This document shows positions 1 to 13,830 of a stretch of 64,000 nucleotides of DNA, piece after piece. The stretch is from Lycocorax pyrrhopterus obiensis (taxonomy: Eukaryota > Chordata > Aves > Passeriformes > Paradisaeidae), in contig JACSVZ010000007.1 of assembly GCA_014706295.1 (NCBI GenBank), forward strand, positions 48,746,975 through 48,810,974, read 5' to 3'. The notes under the pieces were generated by a model. The model made no database searches, was not told where the DNA came from, and worked only from the letters and a program-made list of their open reading frames with translations. Position numbers and translations under genes: made by a program. Position 1 is the first letter of the stretch. Every line of letters starts with the position of its first letter.

Positions 1-3000
1 ACAGAAAAATCAAAGAAAGAACTCCCAACCTCAGAGCGGGAGTCTGTGCCCTTGCTCTGCATTCCCATGCTTGCACCATTGTCCCTTTGCAAGTCAGACC
101 AGGAGGACAGCTGGCCCCGCCACAGGTGGCACACGCAGGGCATGTGGATGTGCAGAGCTGGAGAGCCCCAGGCTGCCTGCCACTCGCTGCTCCCTGCCAG
201 GCTCCTGCCTCCCACGCTGCCGACAAGGCAGATGCAGCCATGGAGCCTCTTGGCAGGCTCCCGCGGGGCTGCATCATTCACCATCCAGCAGGAGCAGGCT
301 GCCTGCTTTGGGCACGGCTAGTGGGAGTAGCTGCCCTGTGGCCTCCCTGGAAAGGGTGCAGCACATCACCACTAGCAGGAGTGGTCAGTGCTCTGCTCCT
401 GCCCCAGTTTGCCATGCTCTGGTGTCAGGAATCACCATGCTGTCCCATCCCCCACATCACAGAGCCCATTAAGTACTTGCTTGCGGCAGACCTCAGGGAA
501 CTGTTCTACCGTGCCAGATTGGAGGAGGCAGAAGGGTGTGGGTGAAGGGTACAGCCATCAGGCTGTGCTCTCAGGGGACCATAAAATAATGCATTGCACT
601 GTATAGCTGGTGACCCACTTCTGACCTTAAGAAGTCGGACCTGGAATGCTAAAGCAAAGAATAAAACTCACCGCCTTAAGCATGAGCTCATTAGTAACTT
701 ACTGAGAGTTGCTCAGCCACATCCAGAGCAGAGGGCAGTGACCCTGCCGTGGCTTTGAAGAGACCTGAGTGATTGGTAGCTTGTCTGAAACACTCAAATT
801 TCCCATATTAACCAATACTCCAGGTCTGCCATGCATCAGGTCCCACCCTCACCCAGCAAAATCACTTCACCAAATTAACACAGCTGCAGGGGTGGATAAA
901 AACATGAACCTCGACATGCCTGCATTGCACAAGAGTTCAGTCAGGCCTTGGGAATCACACTCTGGCTAATGTGCCAGCATTACCCCTACAAGGTCAGAGG
1001 TCTGAATGTGAATGAGCAGTTGTGGCTGTGACTTAACCCTTCCCAGAGTATTTTAAGCTATTTTAAACAACTTTTCACTTCTTAGCTGCTGGAGCTCTCA
1101 TAGGAAAAGCACTCTAACATAATTCCAACTCTGCAGGAATGTGTCTAAGATAAATGCTGGGAGGCTCACTGCCCATGTTTTAGGGAAAATAGATAATTTT
1201 CTAATTCGTGGAGTCCAACTAAAATGAACAACTATCAGCATTACTGCATTATGGAGGTTCCTACTCATCTTCTCTGGACTGGTGGCTGACTGTCTCTGCT
1301 TAACGTCAAGCATCACAAGTCCTGGCCACAGTGTCCTCAAATGGAGGCATCCAGAATTTAAGCTGATTTTTAAAAAACGTGGTTTAAGCTATATTAACCT
1401 CTCTGCACCAGGTTCCTTACCTGTTGAAAAGGAGTGTAGCACCAACATGTTGATGATGTGGTGCTCTTGCATTTCAATAATATGATGATTCAGAAAGTTC
1501 AGAAAAATGGCTTTTTACATTCCGGGTGGTTTCTTTTGGGGGAGGAACTGATAATGGAATTTGGCATTTCTCTGGCATATCCCACTGCTTTGCCAGTATA
1601 CCCAGTGCCCTTCTTCCCACAGCACCAGTGAGTCCAAACCAAAGGACAGAGGATTCTCACTGGCCGCTCCCAATCGCCTTCTAAAAAGTTCTCTGCCCAG
1701 GAGCTCCCTTTCCAGTTTGATCCTCGAAAGGTTTCCTGCTTGACCTTGCTTTCCTTCCGCAAGAACCAAAGCTCCTTTCTGGCTCGAGCTCTGGGGTTTG
1801 CCTCCTTAATGCTTCTGGAGGGGGAGGTGGAATGAGTTAGCGCATGCTCCCAGAGATGAGAGCTGAGAAATGGTCTCAGTTACAGCATTTTAGGTGTTGT
1901 CAGCGGCTACTGCACTGTTGAAACTACCCAGCAGTGTGCAGTATGCACAGCCTGTCCTTCTGAACCCTTCAGCAAAGTCAGAGGCTGCTGCATTTCTTCT
2001 ATCTGGATGAGGATGTAAAAGAGGGATGTGAGCTTTAAGGATCTCCTGAATCCCATAGACCTGCTAAAACTCTTTAGATAATTTTATAACATTATTGTCA
2101 ATATATACATATATCCAGCTAATATCTCCACCAGTACGGACTTTTTTCTGCCTTTCTTGTATGTATGATTTCATGTCCAAATACATAATTTATCTGCTGT
2201 GCCAGGAAGAAGCTTATTCTGATACTTTTTTCTACCGTGTTAGTAATTTGATTTGGGAGTCCTTAATGTCACAAAACCCCCCAAAACTTCTGCATTTACA
2301 GGAACTATGTCTCATTTCCAAGGAAGTGCTAAGCCCATCTTGAAAGCTATGAACCTCTTTTTTTGAGAATCTCTTGAATTCCTTTCTCACTTGAATTCCC
2401 ACGTTCCTTGGACTGGGTTTGAACCCATCTGTCTGGATCATCTGACTGCAGTGCATATACCAAATTCTGGTGGGATTAATGTTAAAATGTACTTACTTCA
2501 ATAGATGAGATATCAAAGTATTGACTGGAGGCATGAGTCGATGTCACTGTTAATTCATGCACCTCATTACCTTACTCAATCAGACTGCTCTCATTCCACT
2601 GGGGAATGTTGCCATAATTAAGATCCTAGAGCTTTTTGAGAAAAATGAGTGGAGACAAAATAAATTAAAGGAGAGCTGCTCTCACCTTCTGTAAAAGCAG
2701 TAGTTGCATTTGAATTTTCTGCCAAGCCAGAAGATCGGTGTTTGACACATGTCACTGGTTGCTTGGAAGCAAGTTATGGATCCAGACCCATGAGTAAGTG
2801 CCAACTTCAGGAGGAAACTACAGCGTGCAACAGCTGAGGCCTTGAAGCGATGTCTCAAAGACAGGTTTTCTTGAGCACTGGGATTTCTTTCATTTTCTAA
2901 AGTTGCTTTGCCTCTAGTGTGTTATGATCTGATGCACAGTGAATATGGGGAAAGGATTCACTTACATTAGGGAAAGAATCTCTGGGCAGGCATTGGGAAC

Positions 3001-6000
3001 ATCCATTTACCAGTGCAGAGTGTGCAAAGGGAAGGAAGGTCGGCGACAAGTGAGTGTGCAGACCAACTTAAAAACCAGTCCATATTGCAGAAGCTTTGTG
3101 GTTGAAGCAGGGAGACTGCAGATGCAAGCTGAATTGCATGCCTCCAGCATGGTCTTCCAGTCTGCAGTAGGCATTAAATGTGGGAAGTGCATCTGAACCA
3201 GCAGAAATTGGCAGAGATAAAATTGATAATGAATGCCCTGTATCCTCTCACTGAAGTCCCTCACTATCCCACACCAGCTGGCTTATTTGAGTTTCTTCCT
3301 GGTATCCCAAACTGCCCCAGTTTTTAACCTGGATATAGGTTAAGTAAGTAAATATTGAAATACTCAACCCATTAGTCAGAAGAGGAAAAGGCACTTTACA
3401 TCTTCTTCCTCCTAAGCCCTGTCCTATAACCTTTGTTCATTTACTTGATATTGTATTAACGATCAATTAGATAAACCCTAAGCTGGATTTCTCAATAATC
3501 AGTGTTTGCATGGTACAGCGAGCAGCTGGAGATGGAGATGAGGAGGGAAAAAGCTGTTTTCTCTTCCCTATCAACACGAGATGTTCAGCATTAAGGGGCA
3601 GATATTGAGATCTGTCCAGACAGGGCTGGTATAAGGGTCACACCTTGGCAGGGTCGTCACCCAGTCTGCAGCACTGGCCCGTAACTGATAATCTCCTGAT
3701 ACTATTACAGGCAGTGCCATTATGACTGTCGACTTTAATTAAGCACACTCCCATTTGCTGTTTCCTTCTAAACATCACTCCAGGGCCACAGCTAATTCAG
3801 TGTGCAGCCAAGCTTCAGCAGAAGGGGTTTTGCCTTGTTTGCCTTGTTTCCATCAGCCACTGGTGGGGCTAGCCACAGGTGTGCCTGTGCAGGAGGCAAC
3901 TCTGGAGGCTGTGGATCATCCACTTTCTGCCTTTCTCTAAATTCTCAGCTGCTGCCCATTCTGCTCTAGGGCTCTCAGGTCTCACAGAGGCTCAGAGGCA
4001 GAGAACCCTCCCCTCCTCCAGGCAGGGGGAAGCCATGCAAAGGGGTGCTGCGTCACCACAAAGCCCCTTCACATAAAACCTTCAACAAAGTCTTCAGCAT
4101 TTGGCGTCTTTCAGCCTTGGCCTTCAGTTTATTCTGCAAACATGAATAAGCATTAGGGCACCTCTGTTCTGCAAGGACACTGAGCACTGATACAGCCCTG
4201 TGTTTTATTCATTATGAAGGACTGAATCCTACTACATTAAAAATTCAGATATTAAACTGTATTAAATGGACATGTAGGGGATATATGTCTGTATATCAAG
4301 ATATCCATTTATTCATAGACTCAATAGGGTCTTAGATATATGTAAAAATAAAGGGAAATTAAGTTACTCATCCAGTGTCATACAGTAAATTGGTAGCTGA
4401 GTCAGGAGGGGTGCTTAGGAGAGGTTATTATTTGCTGTTGGTTACAAGGGGAAGCTTAGACCCTCTGTCCAAGAGTCAGTTTATATTTCCAAATTATGAC
4501 TGTCTTTCCTGAGGTGTCATTTGCTTAACACTTTGAAAATTCCATTGTCAGCTGCTGAGAAAAAACTATTATGGCTTCTTTTCTATTCTTCCACGCAGTT
4601 CTATTTTAAATTTATCAAAATACTTGTCCTGCTCTTCTTGGCATATGAGCCTCACTGATTTTTCCTGAGTTTGGTCCTGCTCAAGTGGGCACTCAGTCTC
4701 TGTCACATTAAGAGCACAGCTGGAAGGACATCCAGGGGTGCAGAATCTGGACCCTCTGGGCACCTTCTCCCCTCACCTCTCACTGCAAGGAGCAGGAGCC
4801 AAGTCAGAGCTGCTCCCCCCAGCATGAGGCGCACCTGGGACACTTCACCTCTCAAGCCCTGTCAAAGTTCAGATGCGCTGGACTGCCCAGAGAAACCCCT
4901 GGTTTTTCGTGCACATCTGACTCATACTCTCAGCATGGGTTAACAAGGTGTTGTCTGCTCTTCTGAACCATCAAGGAGTCAAACAGACAACACCACTTAA
5001 AAATTTACCTTCCCACATTCCAAAGACTGGGCACTGCCCTTCCCTATCCAGAGTGTGACTTGTTTTCATTTGTGCCATAAATCTCCTCTATCTTTGACTC
5101 CATCCGAAGTCATGCTAGGAAATTTGCCCTCAGCGTTGGTCTAAAAAAGCTGTTTTCTAGAGCAACATGCTCTGATTTGAAGATTGCCAGCCATTAGTGG
5201 CTGCATTATCCCTTAGCCAGCTCTTCCTAAACAGCATCCCTGGCAGGATTTTATCTTACTTGAACACTGAAGTGGGTATTTGTGGAAAATACCCAGGAGG
5301 CAGATGAAGGTCATCACTGTCCACTTAATTAATTATGGAGTGACTGCTATAAGGGTGGTAAACAAGTCCATTAAAGATGGGGCTAATGGCTTCAACAAAG
5401 TTTCACACATCTGTGATGTGGAATGGCAGGGATAACATGGACTTTATGGAAAAACACGAGCTGGACTGACAGTGTAGTCTTCTCTTCATTGAGATCAGGC
5501 CTGGATCAGCCTCTGAAGGACCAAGCACTGTGTATGTTTAAAAGCTATTAAACAGTGCATTGACAACACCTCCTTGGCCCTTGGGGTGTTCTAGTCATTC
5601 CAGCTGTGGAAGCTGGACAACATCATTCGGGGAAAACACTTTGCTGAAAAAACTTTATCCAGAAATACTGAAGCTAGTAACAAAATAGAAGGTGTGTAAA
5701 GGACCCTGCAATGGAGTCTTGAAATTGGCAGTTTAATGTCCTGTCGCTGGGGGAGCAGAAGCAGGATGATGTAGGGTTTTGTCCTCCAAAGGCATCTCTA
5801 AGAGAGGAAGTTGCATCCCAGAATTTTGAGGTTCCCCTTGTTTAGCCCACTTTTTTTAATGCCGCTCATATTTTGCCAACAGAGTGGCTACAGATTGGTG
5901 CATCTGAATGTAGGCCCAGTATGGATGGAAACCTCCTTCTGTTCCCTCAGCCATGAGGCAAGGACTGGGGTACAAACTCTTCCTTTTTGGGAGCTTGTGC

Positions 6001-8116
6001 AGATTGCCCTGTTGTGTAAAAGTGCAAAGGGCCTAAGTACTGTTGTATTACACCACTGATGTACAAGAAGTTTTTCCATTTAAGAAAATGCCCCAGAGAC
6101 ATAGAGGCTTTAGAGAAATTAGAAAGGACAAATTCAGAAAAATAAATTAAAAATATGACCTGAATCTCTCATTGCACATCATGTGTAGCGAGAGCTCATT
6201 TTGTGTTGCTCAAAAAGTATAGTTACCTGCAGTGCAGGGACCAGCACAGCAACATAATCTTGAAGATTAAGGAGTGATTTGCTTTATAGTTCTGTATTTG
6301 TAGTTGTGATATTGTGGCTTGGGTGAAGCATCCAGGCAACAAGCCAGTCTTCATGATTAGCAATATAATAACTGGCTAAACAAATACTTCACACACACAG
6401 ATCTAATGAGGCTGGTGCTAGGGAAAATGAGTATTAAAAAGTTAATTAGGATATACTTTTTTAAACACATTATTCCTTAGTGTTGCTGGTGTATCACCTG
6501 CAACACCCAGCATGGTCCAGGAAAGGCTGTAGCCAGATATAGATACAGAACATCTGCTGAAGAACAAAGTGTGAGTGTCCTCCTCAGAGCAGTCGCACTG
6601 CACCAGAGGGAGGTGTGAGGCAAAGGCAGTAGCCCTGGCTACATCCTCACATGCAGCACATCTTGCATAAGAGCATGGAGGTCAATGCAGTCTCTCACAG
6701 GAGCCCCAGGTAGCTCTGGTCATTCAAACTTCTCAGGGTCAAACAAGTTTAATTGTAGGTAGCCCTATTTTAACTCTTCCTCTGAAAGGCACATGGAGAA
6801 ACACAGTTTGTCTCCCAGAGTATGATTCTGGTACTGGACCACCTCTAACCATACCACCTATACCTGCATGTTAGCCAGGAGACAAAAGTGCTGCCAGGCA
6901 CCAGCTTGTCTGAAACATCAGCAGATGTTTCCTCTCTGCTCTCTTGTCACGTGGGAAGGAGCTGCACAGCAACACGCTGCAAAACCACTGTTGTGATAGG
7001 CTTTGGTTGTGCTACATAATGTTTGATTAGACATGGGCTGGGATAAGTGCATCAAACTAGTTACTCATCAAGGGGATTTTTGCCCTAGTTTCTCCAAATC
7101 ATTTTGTGTGTTTGCTTGACTCTTATGTGTATGGTGACTACTGAATATGAAAGGCTTGTTGAGCAAACATGGCCTAATAGCATCTGTACAAAATGCAATA
7201 GGTGGATTAAATCAAGTTACTTTACTTTTGCAAACCAGTAAAGTTCTTTTCTCTCCCCAGTTAATTCACAGGTACTCATAAAACAAAAGATTTAATTAGA
7301 CAGTCCTTTATGTTAGTTGATATTTTCTGTATATGCAATGAAAAATAATGAGGGTGGATGTACTGAAAAGATCCTGCCCTGAGTAATTTATTAGAAGCAA
7401 AGCAAAAGTGAAGCTACTAGGCTGTATTTATTACTGTTGTAATAAATAAATGAGTCTATAATAACTGTGCACCTGAGCCATGGAGCCTCAAAGCTCTTAA
7501 TGTTTAAACTTTGCTACAAAGGGAGTGGTTGGGATGCAAGTTTCTGCAGCTGTTTCTGCATTGATTTGGATGATTTTGTATGAAAAAAAGCTTTTGGTGC
7601 AGTTCTTACGCATCTGCTTCAGAAAGGTTGCTGACACATCTGCCCAGCTCTCTGCTTTTTCCCCAAGAAGTGCATCCCAATTTGTGACCAGAGGCACAGG
7701 CTCTTGATAAGAGAATTCATGCAGTTTTTCTAATGAGAAGCATTGTTAGTTTTAGCTGGAGTGTTTTAAACCAGAGATACTTTTCTCAGATCTTTAGCTA
7801 TGAATGCTAAAGAAAGTTAGAAACCCCAGTCAAATGTGAATTTTGTGAATTCTCTACCAAACTGAGTTAAAATCCTGGTGACAAAAGCCTGGAGACAGTG
7901 TGTGCCCAGAGCTGACAGCTGCCTGTCCACACCTGCTTCGTGCCCAGGGGAACTGCTGGTGTGCCTCTGCCCAGAAACCACAGCAGCTCTCACAGGGACG
8001 CTGTGACGTGGGTGTGCTCAGGAGCCAGGCTACGGGGCCCAGGGGAGGGCAGGTTTGTTGTACTCACCTGCTTAAACTGTTCTTGCTACCTCCACAAACA
8101 TGCCTTGCTTCCACAG
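1..8116. other. Gene-poor upstream flank, no gene recognised
   Basis: I see no recognisable coding exon, RNA gene or intact mobile element here. Open frames are all short, lack splice context and read as low-complexity or arbitrary protein. The first 500 bases are GC-richer than the rest. By established synteny the next gene upstream of CHGA in amniotes is GOLGA5. None of its conserved coiled-coil or C-terminal membrane-anchor sequence is visible, so it should lie outside the window. Distant enhancers could be present but cannot be called by eye. Confidence 0.6.
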
Positions 8117-8161
8117 GAAGGCAGCTGAAGCCTGAAGAAGTGTTAGAAGCCATACAGGAAG
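8117..8161 (+). other. Exon-like island, 45 bp, unassigned
   Basis: This 45-bp segment is bounded by a good acceptor (a pyrimidine-rich stretch ending CCACAG at 8116) and a strong donor (GTGAGA at 8162). One frame is open throughout and reads RQLKPEEVLEAIQE, a hydrophilic helix-like peptide. The length is a multiple of three, so inclusion would not shift a reading frame. I do not recognise the peptide and see no companion exon nearby. It may be an exon of an unknown or non-coding transcript, or a chance pairing of splice signals. Confidence 0.2.
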
Positions 8162-11100
8162 GTGAGAGCCTCCTCGTGATCAAAAACAAAGTTCCCAGTC
8201 TGCAGCTCGAGATCAGGCTCAGCTCTTGGATTCCTGATCATATGATCAGATAAAATAAGTTTCCTTTTTGTCGGTCACCCGGTGACTCTGAGGCATTTTA
8301 GGACCTGGAGGAATGACTTGTGTAACCAGTGCTTCTTCCCACAGTGATGATCCCTGGGCATCTGTTCACCTATACCTGCCACTGTGTGTTAAAGAGCAGC
8401 AGACCCCTCTATTTCACCTCCGTGTTCTTTAATCTTAAATCCAGCTCCTGCTCCCTTCCCAATACAAATGTCATACATGGAGTCTTTCTCTCCCTGCAGG
8501 AGCTTCTTGAAATTTATGCAGCAGCCCCATTCCTATTCATATCCACTCCACCTCCCAGGTTCCAGGTTGTTGGTGGTGCTCTGCAGAGCCCATTTGTGAC
8601 AAACCAGTACTATAAATGCCACACTTGGCACAAAGACAGCTCAAGACACCTCTTCTTGTCTCCTTCCTCTCCACCCTGCCCACCACTTCCATGTCATCAG
8701 TTCTCATGGTGCCTCAAGAGATTTTTGGACTCAGATTGTCTCACGGTTTTGATCTTCCACATTTTACCCATACATACACACATTCATATATTTGCTTTTG
8801 CCCCCCTTTAATTCTACCATGCAGTAGAGCAAAACAAATAAAAGTGTGAAATCAACTTAACCTGTGTCAAATAACCTCTGTGGTAGTATTCCTGTCAAGA
8901 AATGTAACTCATCATCAAACCATCTGGCGCTATACCAGCAGTATATGCATGGGGAAAAGCTTATTTTTTGAGTCCTGGAGGTGGCTTCTGTTTGACTCCA
9001 AAGTGCTTGAGTTCCTCCTCCTGATTTAGGCCACTGAGACTGACACCTTTTCCTGGAGTGGTAAAATCCAAACCCAGTGCTCTCAGGAAGCTGGTTCAGA
9101 AGATCGTGCCCAGTCTCTGTGTCATAGATTGAAGAACCCACAGTCACAGTTCACAAGATGAGAAAGGCCAAGCTCACTTCTCCCATCCAGGTGCCCTAAA
9201 AAGCAGAAAGACTACATGCTCCCTTGCACTCATTCATTCAGGCTCTAATTGCACTGGGGACAGCTCAGGCAAAAGTGAGGCTGGGGTACCCATGGTTCCC
9301 ATGGCCAAGAGACTCTCAAGAGGATGGGAGTTACATCTTTGAAATCTATCAAACTGAGAGAAGCATTAAACCTTAAAATACTGCTTTCTATTTTTGAGAG
9401 GGGAAGGTGAGGATATGCTCTAAATACTGTCATGGTAGGAGAGAGGCACTGCGCTACAACTACCTCACTGGCTCCTGTTTATAACATGAAATTGTGACTC
9501 TTGCTCATTCCCTTCCACAAAGCACCTTCCTTGAGGAGAAGTTGCAGGGTCTGAGGCTCAGGCAGGTGAAGGGCTCTCCTTGTCTTGGGTCAGGTACCCA
9601 AGCTGACTCAGGGATGAGTCTCTCCATAAAGCTTCACATGCCCCTCTTAGACACCTAAACTGCACCCCACACTTTACATCAGGAGCCCACCTTTATCTTC
9701 TGGGTTTCATTCTGGGGCCAGTGTGTAGCACAGAACACCAAGTTATGTACCTCACCTAAAACATGTCTGCATATAGCTCTGAGCCTACAGACAGCGAGAT
9801 GAGGTGCATGAGTAGGGGTAGATCCTTAGACTGTTTTGGGTTTTCCTGAATCATTTGTGTTAATAAAATAATGGGATACCTATTGCATGGCTTTGACATC
9901 ACACCTTTCTCAAGTCCTGAGAGGGAATCTGAGTAAGTCATAGGGAAAGGGTTAAAGGCACCATGGTCTACAAAACTGTATTCTGGAGAGGTGAAACCCA
10001 GCAGAAACTGAAACACCCACTGTCATTTTCTGCTTCAAACTTCCTAAAAACCTTTATTATAACCAGATGTTAAAGACAACTGGAACATACAACAAGAGAA
10101 TTGGAGCCATGGAATGAAATAAGGAAAGAAGAGCTTAAAGAACATTTAGATTAGTGAGATGTGTTCTAGCTTGCATAACCAGACAAAATCCATCTGTAAG
10201 AGCTTAAGGACCATCCAAAGCCATTTCCAAGCTATTAACAATTGCTTTTGAGTAGCTGGGGAACAAGAGAGGAATAACAAGGGAACACTTAGTACCTGCA
10301 TTGCAGGGAAAATCAAGAAATTTAAATATACCTCACTTTAATTCTTGGAAAGATTGCCAGAACCTATTATGAAACCCTCAATTTATAATCCGGTACAGAT
10401 TAGTCAGTTGATATGAAACACATTGCAGGGATTTGTCAAGAATAAACGATGCCAATTTTTTTCATTTTTTCCTCTTTGGTCTAGTGGCTAAGGGAAACAG
10501 ACTTAATTCTAGGAGTTTGGACACTTTCCTGGTGGATATATTCAGGTGTGCACCAGGGAAACACAGTATAGGCTTGACTGGGAGAACTGAATCCACCTAC
10601 ATGATAAATTGGAAGAGTAAAAGTGGCTCAAAGAGTAAAAAGGTGGCTCAAAGCATTGCAAGACCAAGGGGGTGTGTGTTCAGCTTATGTCTGACCACTG
10701 TGTGGAAGAATGGATGATGGGGAAGGGAATGCAGCTAAAAGATGTCTGAATAAAGCCAAGCTGCTAGAGCTTGAAAGACACTGGAAGGCAGGCTTACAGT
10801 TCAAAATGATTGTGATGACTAGGAAAAGTGCTCTGAAATCCTCAAGGTGAAATTGGGCAAGTAGAAAAGCAAAGTGCTGCAAGCAGAAAAGGGAAATCAA
10901 TGCACAGCTACAACAAGGTCCACAAAGAAAATTCAAGGGAAATAGTAGCAAAAAGCTGGGGATGAAGGGATGCTGTGCAGCAATTGGAAAAAATCCCCAA
11001 AGCAATTAACCAAATCCAAAAAAACAAGTCAAGAAAAGGGTTTAAACTACTTGTGAAAACCCTTGATTTGGAAATTAGAAGAGTATCTGTACCAGAGGAT

Positions 11101-11379
11101 GAAAGCCTGAAACAGCTTTCCAATAGATGCGAAAAGGTCAAGAATCCTTACTGGGTTCTAGATGGAAAAGAGCAATTTTTGGCAGGGAGTTATCAGAGGT
11201 GGTTGCAGGAACATAGGCCCAGTCTGGGCGAGCCAGGACCTTCCTTGCTGACGTCTTTCATTTGCTACTCTGTAAGACATAGTGGGGTGATGCTGCTCTT
11301 GCAAGGCTTCAGCTGGAGCTGCTGACTTCAGCCTTGGGAACCCCACTTTGTGGAAGAGACAGGAGATGGAAAATACCCA
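8162..11379. other. Intergenic, no gene; weak old-repeat flavour in second half
   Basis: No gene is visible. From about 10,430 the sequence takes on the purine-rich texture often seen in very old CR1 copies, but I could not align it confidently before about 11,380. An imperfect tandem duplication of 18-20 bases lies at 10,614-10,651. Confidence 0.5.
10614..10651. repeat. Imperfect two-copy tandem repeat
   Basis: Two adjacent copies of a unit beginning AGAGTAAAA and ending GTGGCTCAA are present. The first is 18 bases (10,614-10,631) and the second 20 bases (10,632-10,651), differing by two extra bases. It looks like simple replication slippage. Confidence 0.75.
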
Positions 11380-11500
11380 GGACACAGCACCACGAATGAG
11401 AAGTTTGGAAAATACCTGAGTGTGAGGAGAGGCTTGGTTAATTTAGAATGGAGAAGGCTGGGGAGCAGGCTGGGGAAATGTGGCAGCAATCTTACACAGA
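11380..11500 (+). mobile_element. Ancient CR1 LINE fragment (probable)
   Basis: The run GAGTGTGAGGAGAGGCTTGG, followed by GGAGAAGGCTGGGGAGCAGG, resembles the CR1 segment that ends ORF2, where consensus copies read like 'gaggaaaggctgagggagctgggg...cctggagaagagaaggct'. The match is patchy with indels, so this is a very old, immobile copy. It is truncated at both ends with no target-site duplication visible. The call rests on remembered consensus texture, not an alignment. Confidence 0.4.
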
Positions 11501-13339
11501 AGGGCCACAGAGTGTGGCATCTCCATATCCCCTGCTGGACAACCTCATCTGAAGAAAAGAGCATAGAAATTAGGAGAAAATTGGAGAGTTCAATTTTCAA
11601 AATACAAGGATAGTCAAACATTTAGACAAGTTTCTTTAAGTGTAAGACTTCATGTGTCCATCAGCCACATGGCTATCAAGGCTGGAAGGTCCCACATTAC
11701 CTAATCCACCCTGAAGGCCCAGACGGTTAAATGGTCTGTAAGAGATCCCTTCAGCCTGAGGCTTCTGGGAGTCAGTCTTGTTAAAATCAGAGAGAAGCTG
11801 GCTCATATGCACCTGAAACCATGACAGTGTCAATACAAGAGATCTCAGTGAACTTAGAGTGAATCTTCCACCTTCCTCTGATCCTCACAGCTGTACCACA
11901 TGGTATTTTCTCAAAATTTGTTCACACACCAGAGGTGCATAGGCAGTAAAAAATCCAATATGCTCTCAGTCTCTGGTGGCAATAACATGGTAATGCTTTC
12001 ACCATTTTCTTTCAGACAGAGTTTTAAGAATTATTATATTAGAAATAATTTTCAGAGACATATTACCCTTAGTCCTGCCCAGTACCCCAGGGTGTCTTTT
12101 TAGTTTTCAGTCCTGAAACAAATTCTTTTGGAAGGGTAATAATTGGCACTGAAATGAGAGGGAAAAAAGGTGATGGGTGTGAGGAAGAGGGCACAGCAGG
12201 TGTGCCCATGGCCAGAGTGCTCTGCCGTTGTCCTCGACAGATTCCCAAATGGAGGTTAACACCTGGAAGGAGAACGAGGTACCCAGGATTTAATAGTAAA
12301 TGACTGTCAAGAGAAAACAATTATTTTATTGTTTGCAAGACTGAAACCACAATGGATGTTAACACCAGGCTTCAGAGTGTAATGATCTCTGTTCACTGTC
12401 CTAATAAATAATTTTCATCATTTAGCCTGCCCTGTGAAACAGCTCTCGCTTGTTGGATTCCTTGAATGTGCTGATGAATGTTCTCCCAGCTTAATGACTG
12501 CCCTTGCTGCTCCCTCAACCAGTTGTTTATTACTGCCAGCTTTTTCCCCCTCCAGGAGGTTGTTTATCCAACAACCAGGGCACTGCTACTGGAGCATTTC
12601 TAAAAAGATTATTCTGCTAATTATTCAGGTCATTAAATGAAAGGTGAAGCAGGCATCAGCTCCCAGCTTTGAGCTCCCCAATAATACAAGAATGTTCCTC
12701 TTACATAAAACCCCATATTTTTAAATTCTGCAGCACTTAACCTCTTTGCAGCCTTTGAAGGAAGGTTTCAGCTCCAGCAGATGTGGTTTGTTTGTAAGAA
12801 ATGGAATTTTTCTCCTTTTTAATCTAAGATACATGTTCAATAATCACTGCATGCTGAAGACATTTCTCCTGCCTTTTTCCACAACAGTTTGTGTCACGTG
12901 GGAGAAAAACCAAAAGCAGCTGCCCAGGAAATACCAAACAGGCATCAACATCATCCATAGGCAGACACACTTCAACTACCCCCTCAAATACAGGTAGGGT
13001 TTGCTTGAAAAACATGGATTTTTCTTCTTCTCTCATTACCTCAGGAGTCTGTGGAAACGGAGACAGGCTAGAAGTCATCTGTTGGTCAGGTAAAGGGTCT
13101 TAGAAGGATCATCAACTCTCAGTCATTGCTCACCACTTCCTGGAGAAGGGGACAGAGTCCCTGCAGGGCAGGACTCATCTGGAGCTGCTTTGCTTCCTTC
13201 ACTGGTTTTTGTTTTGTCCACATCTTCAGAGCTGCATCGCAAGCAGCTGCAAAGCTTTGTTAAAGACATGATGAGGAAAGGCTGAAACAAGACCCCAAAG
13301 GAGGTGCATGTAGATGTGACAGAAGGTGAAACAGCCAGG
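11501..13339. other. Intergenic, nothing recognised
   Basis: No gene, RNA or clear repeat is seen. AT-rich unique sequence with short, unconvincing open frames on both strands. Confidence 0.5.
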
Positions 13340-13830
13340 TTTGCAGGTGATAACTGAGCTGTTTTGAGTAGCTGGTCAAATGTCACACCAATGGCAGGGG
13401 ACTTCAGAGGGATCTCACTGAGCTGGTGAGTGGAGAAGAAGGTGGCAGATGAGTTTCAGTGGAGATAAAGCAGGTGATGCAGCTAGGGGGAAAAATAAAC
13501 CCGAACCATGACAAGCACCTGAAACCATCAGTGGGAGAGAGCATCTGAGAGGAGAAAACACAAAGGCTGGGACTCCTCGGTTTATACAAAACAAGGTTAT
13601 GGGGGAATATGAGTGGTGTTCACAAAATCATGAAGGTGAAGGCTAGTGGAAAGCAGAGCCAATACTCCCCAAATCTTGTGTCACGAGATGTCAGGATGTC
13701 TAGGTAACCACTGGGATACTGCATTAAAGCCAGTAAGGGAGTTCTCTGCAGCAGGTGTGAGCTCCTGAGCTTGCTGCCATGGGAGCTGGCAGAGGCAGAC
13801 CAGAAGAGACAAAAAGGTACTGAGTAAATC
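13340..13830 (+). mobile_element. Ancient CR1 LINE 3' portion
   Basis: Several landmarks occur in the right order for the 3' part of a CR1-type LINE. A 'gacttcagagggatctca...gagctgg' segment is followed by 'aaggtggcagatgagtttca' and a 'gataaagcaggtgatgca' segment (the region where CR1 reads about keeping and recording a small product). Near 13,620 comes 'cacaaaatcatgaaggtgaa', then a 'gagctggcagaggcagacca' type ending. Frames are broken throughout and the two ends are eroded, so this is a fossil copy. Family assignment within CR1 is not possible by eye. Confidence 0.55.
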
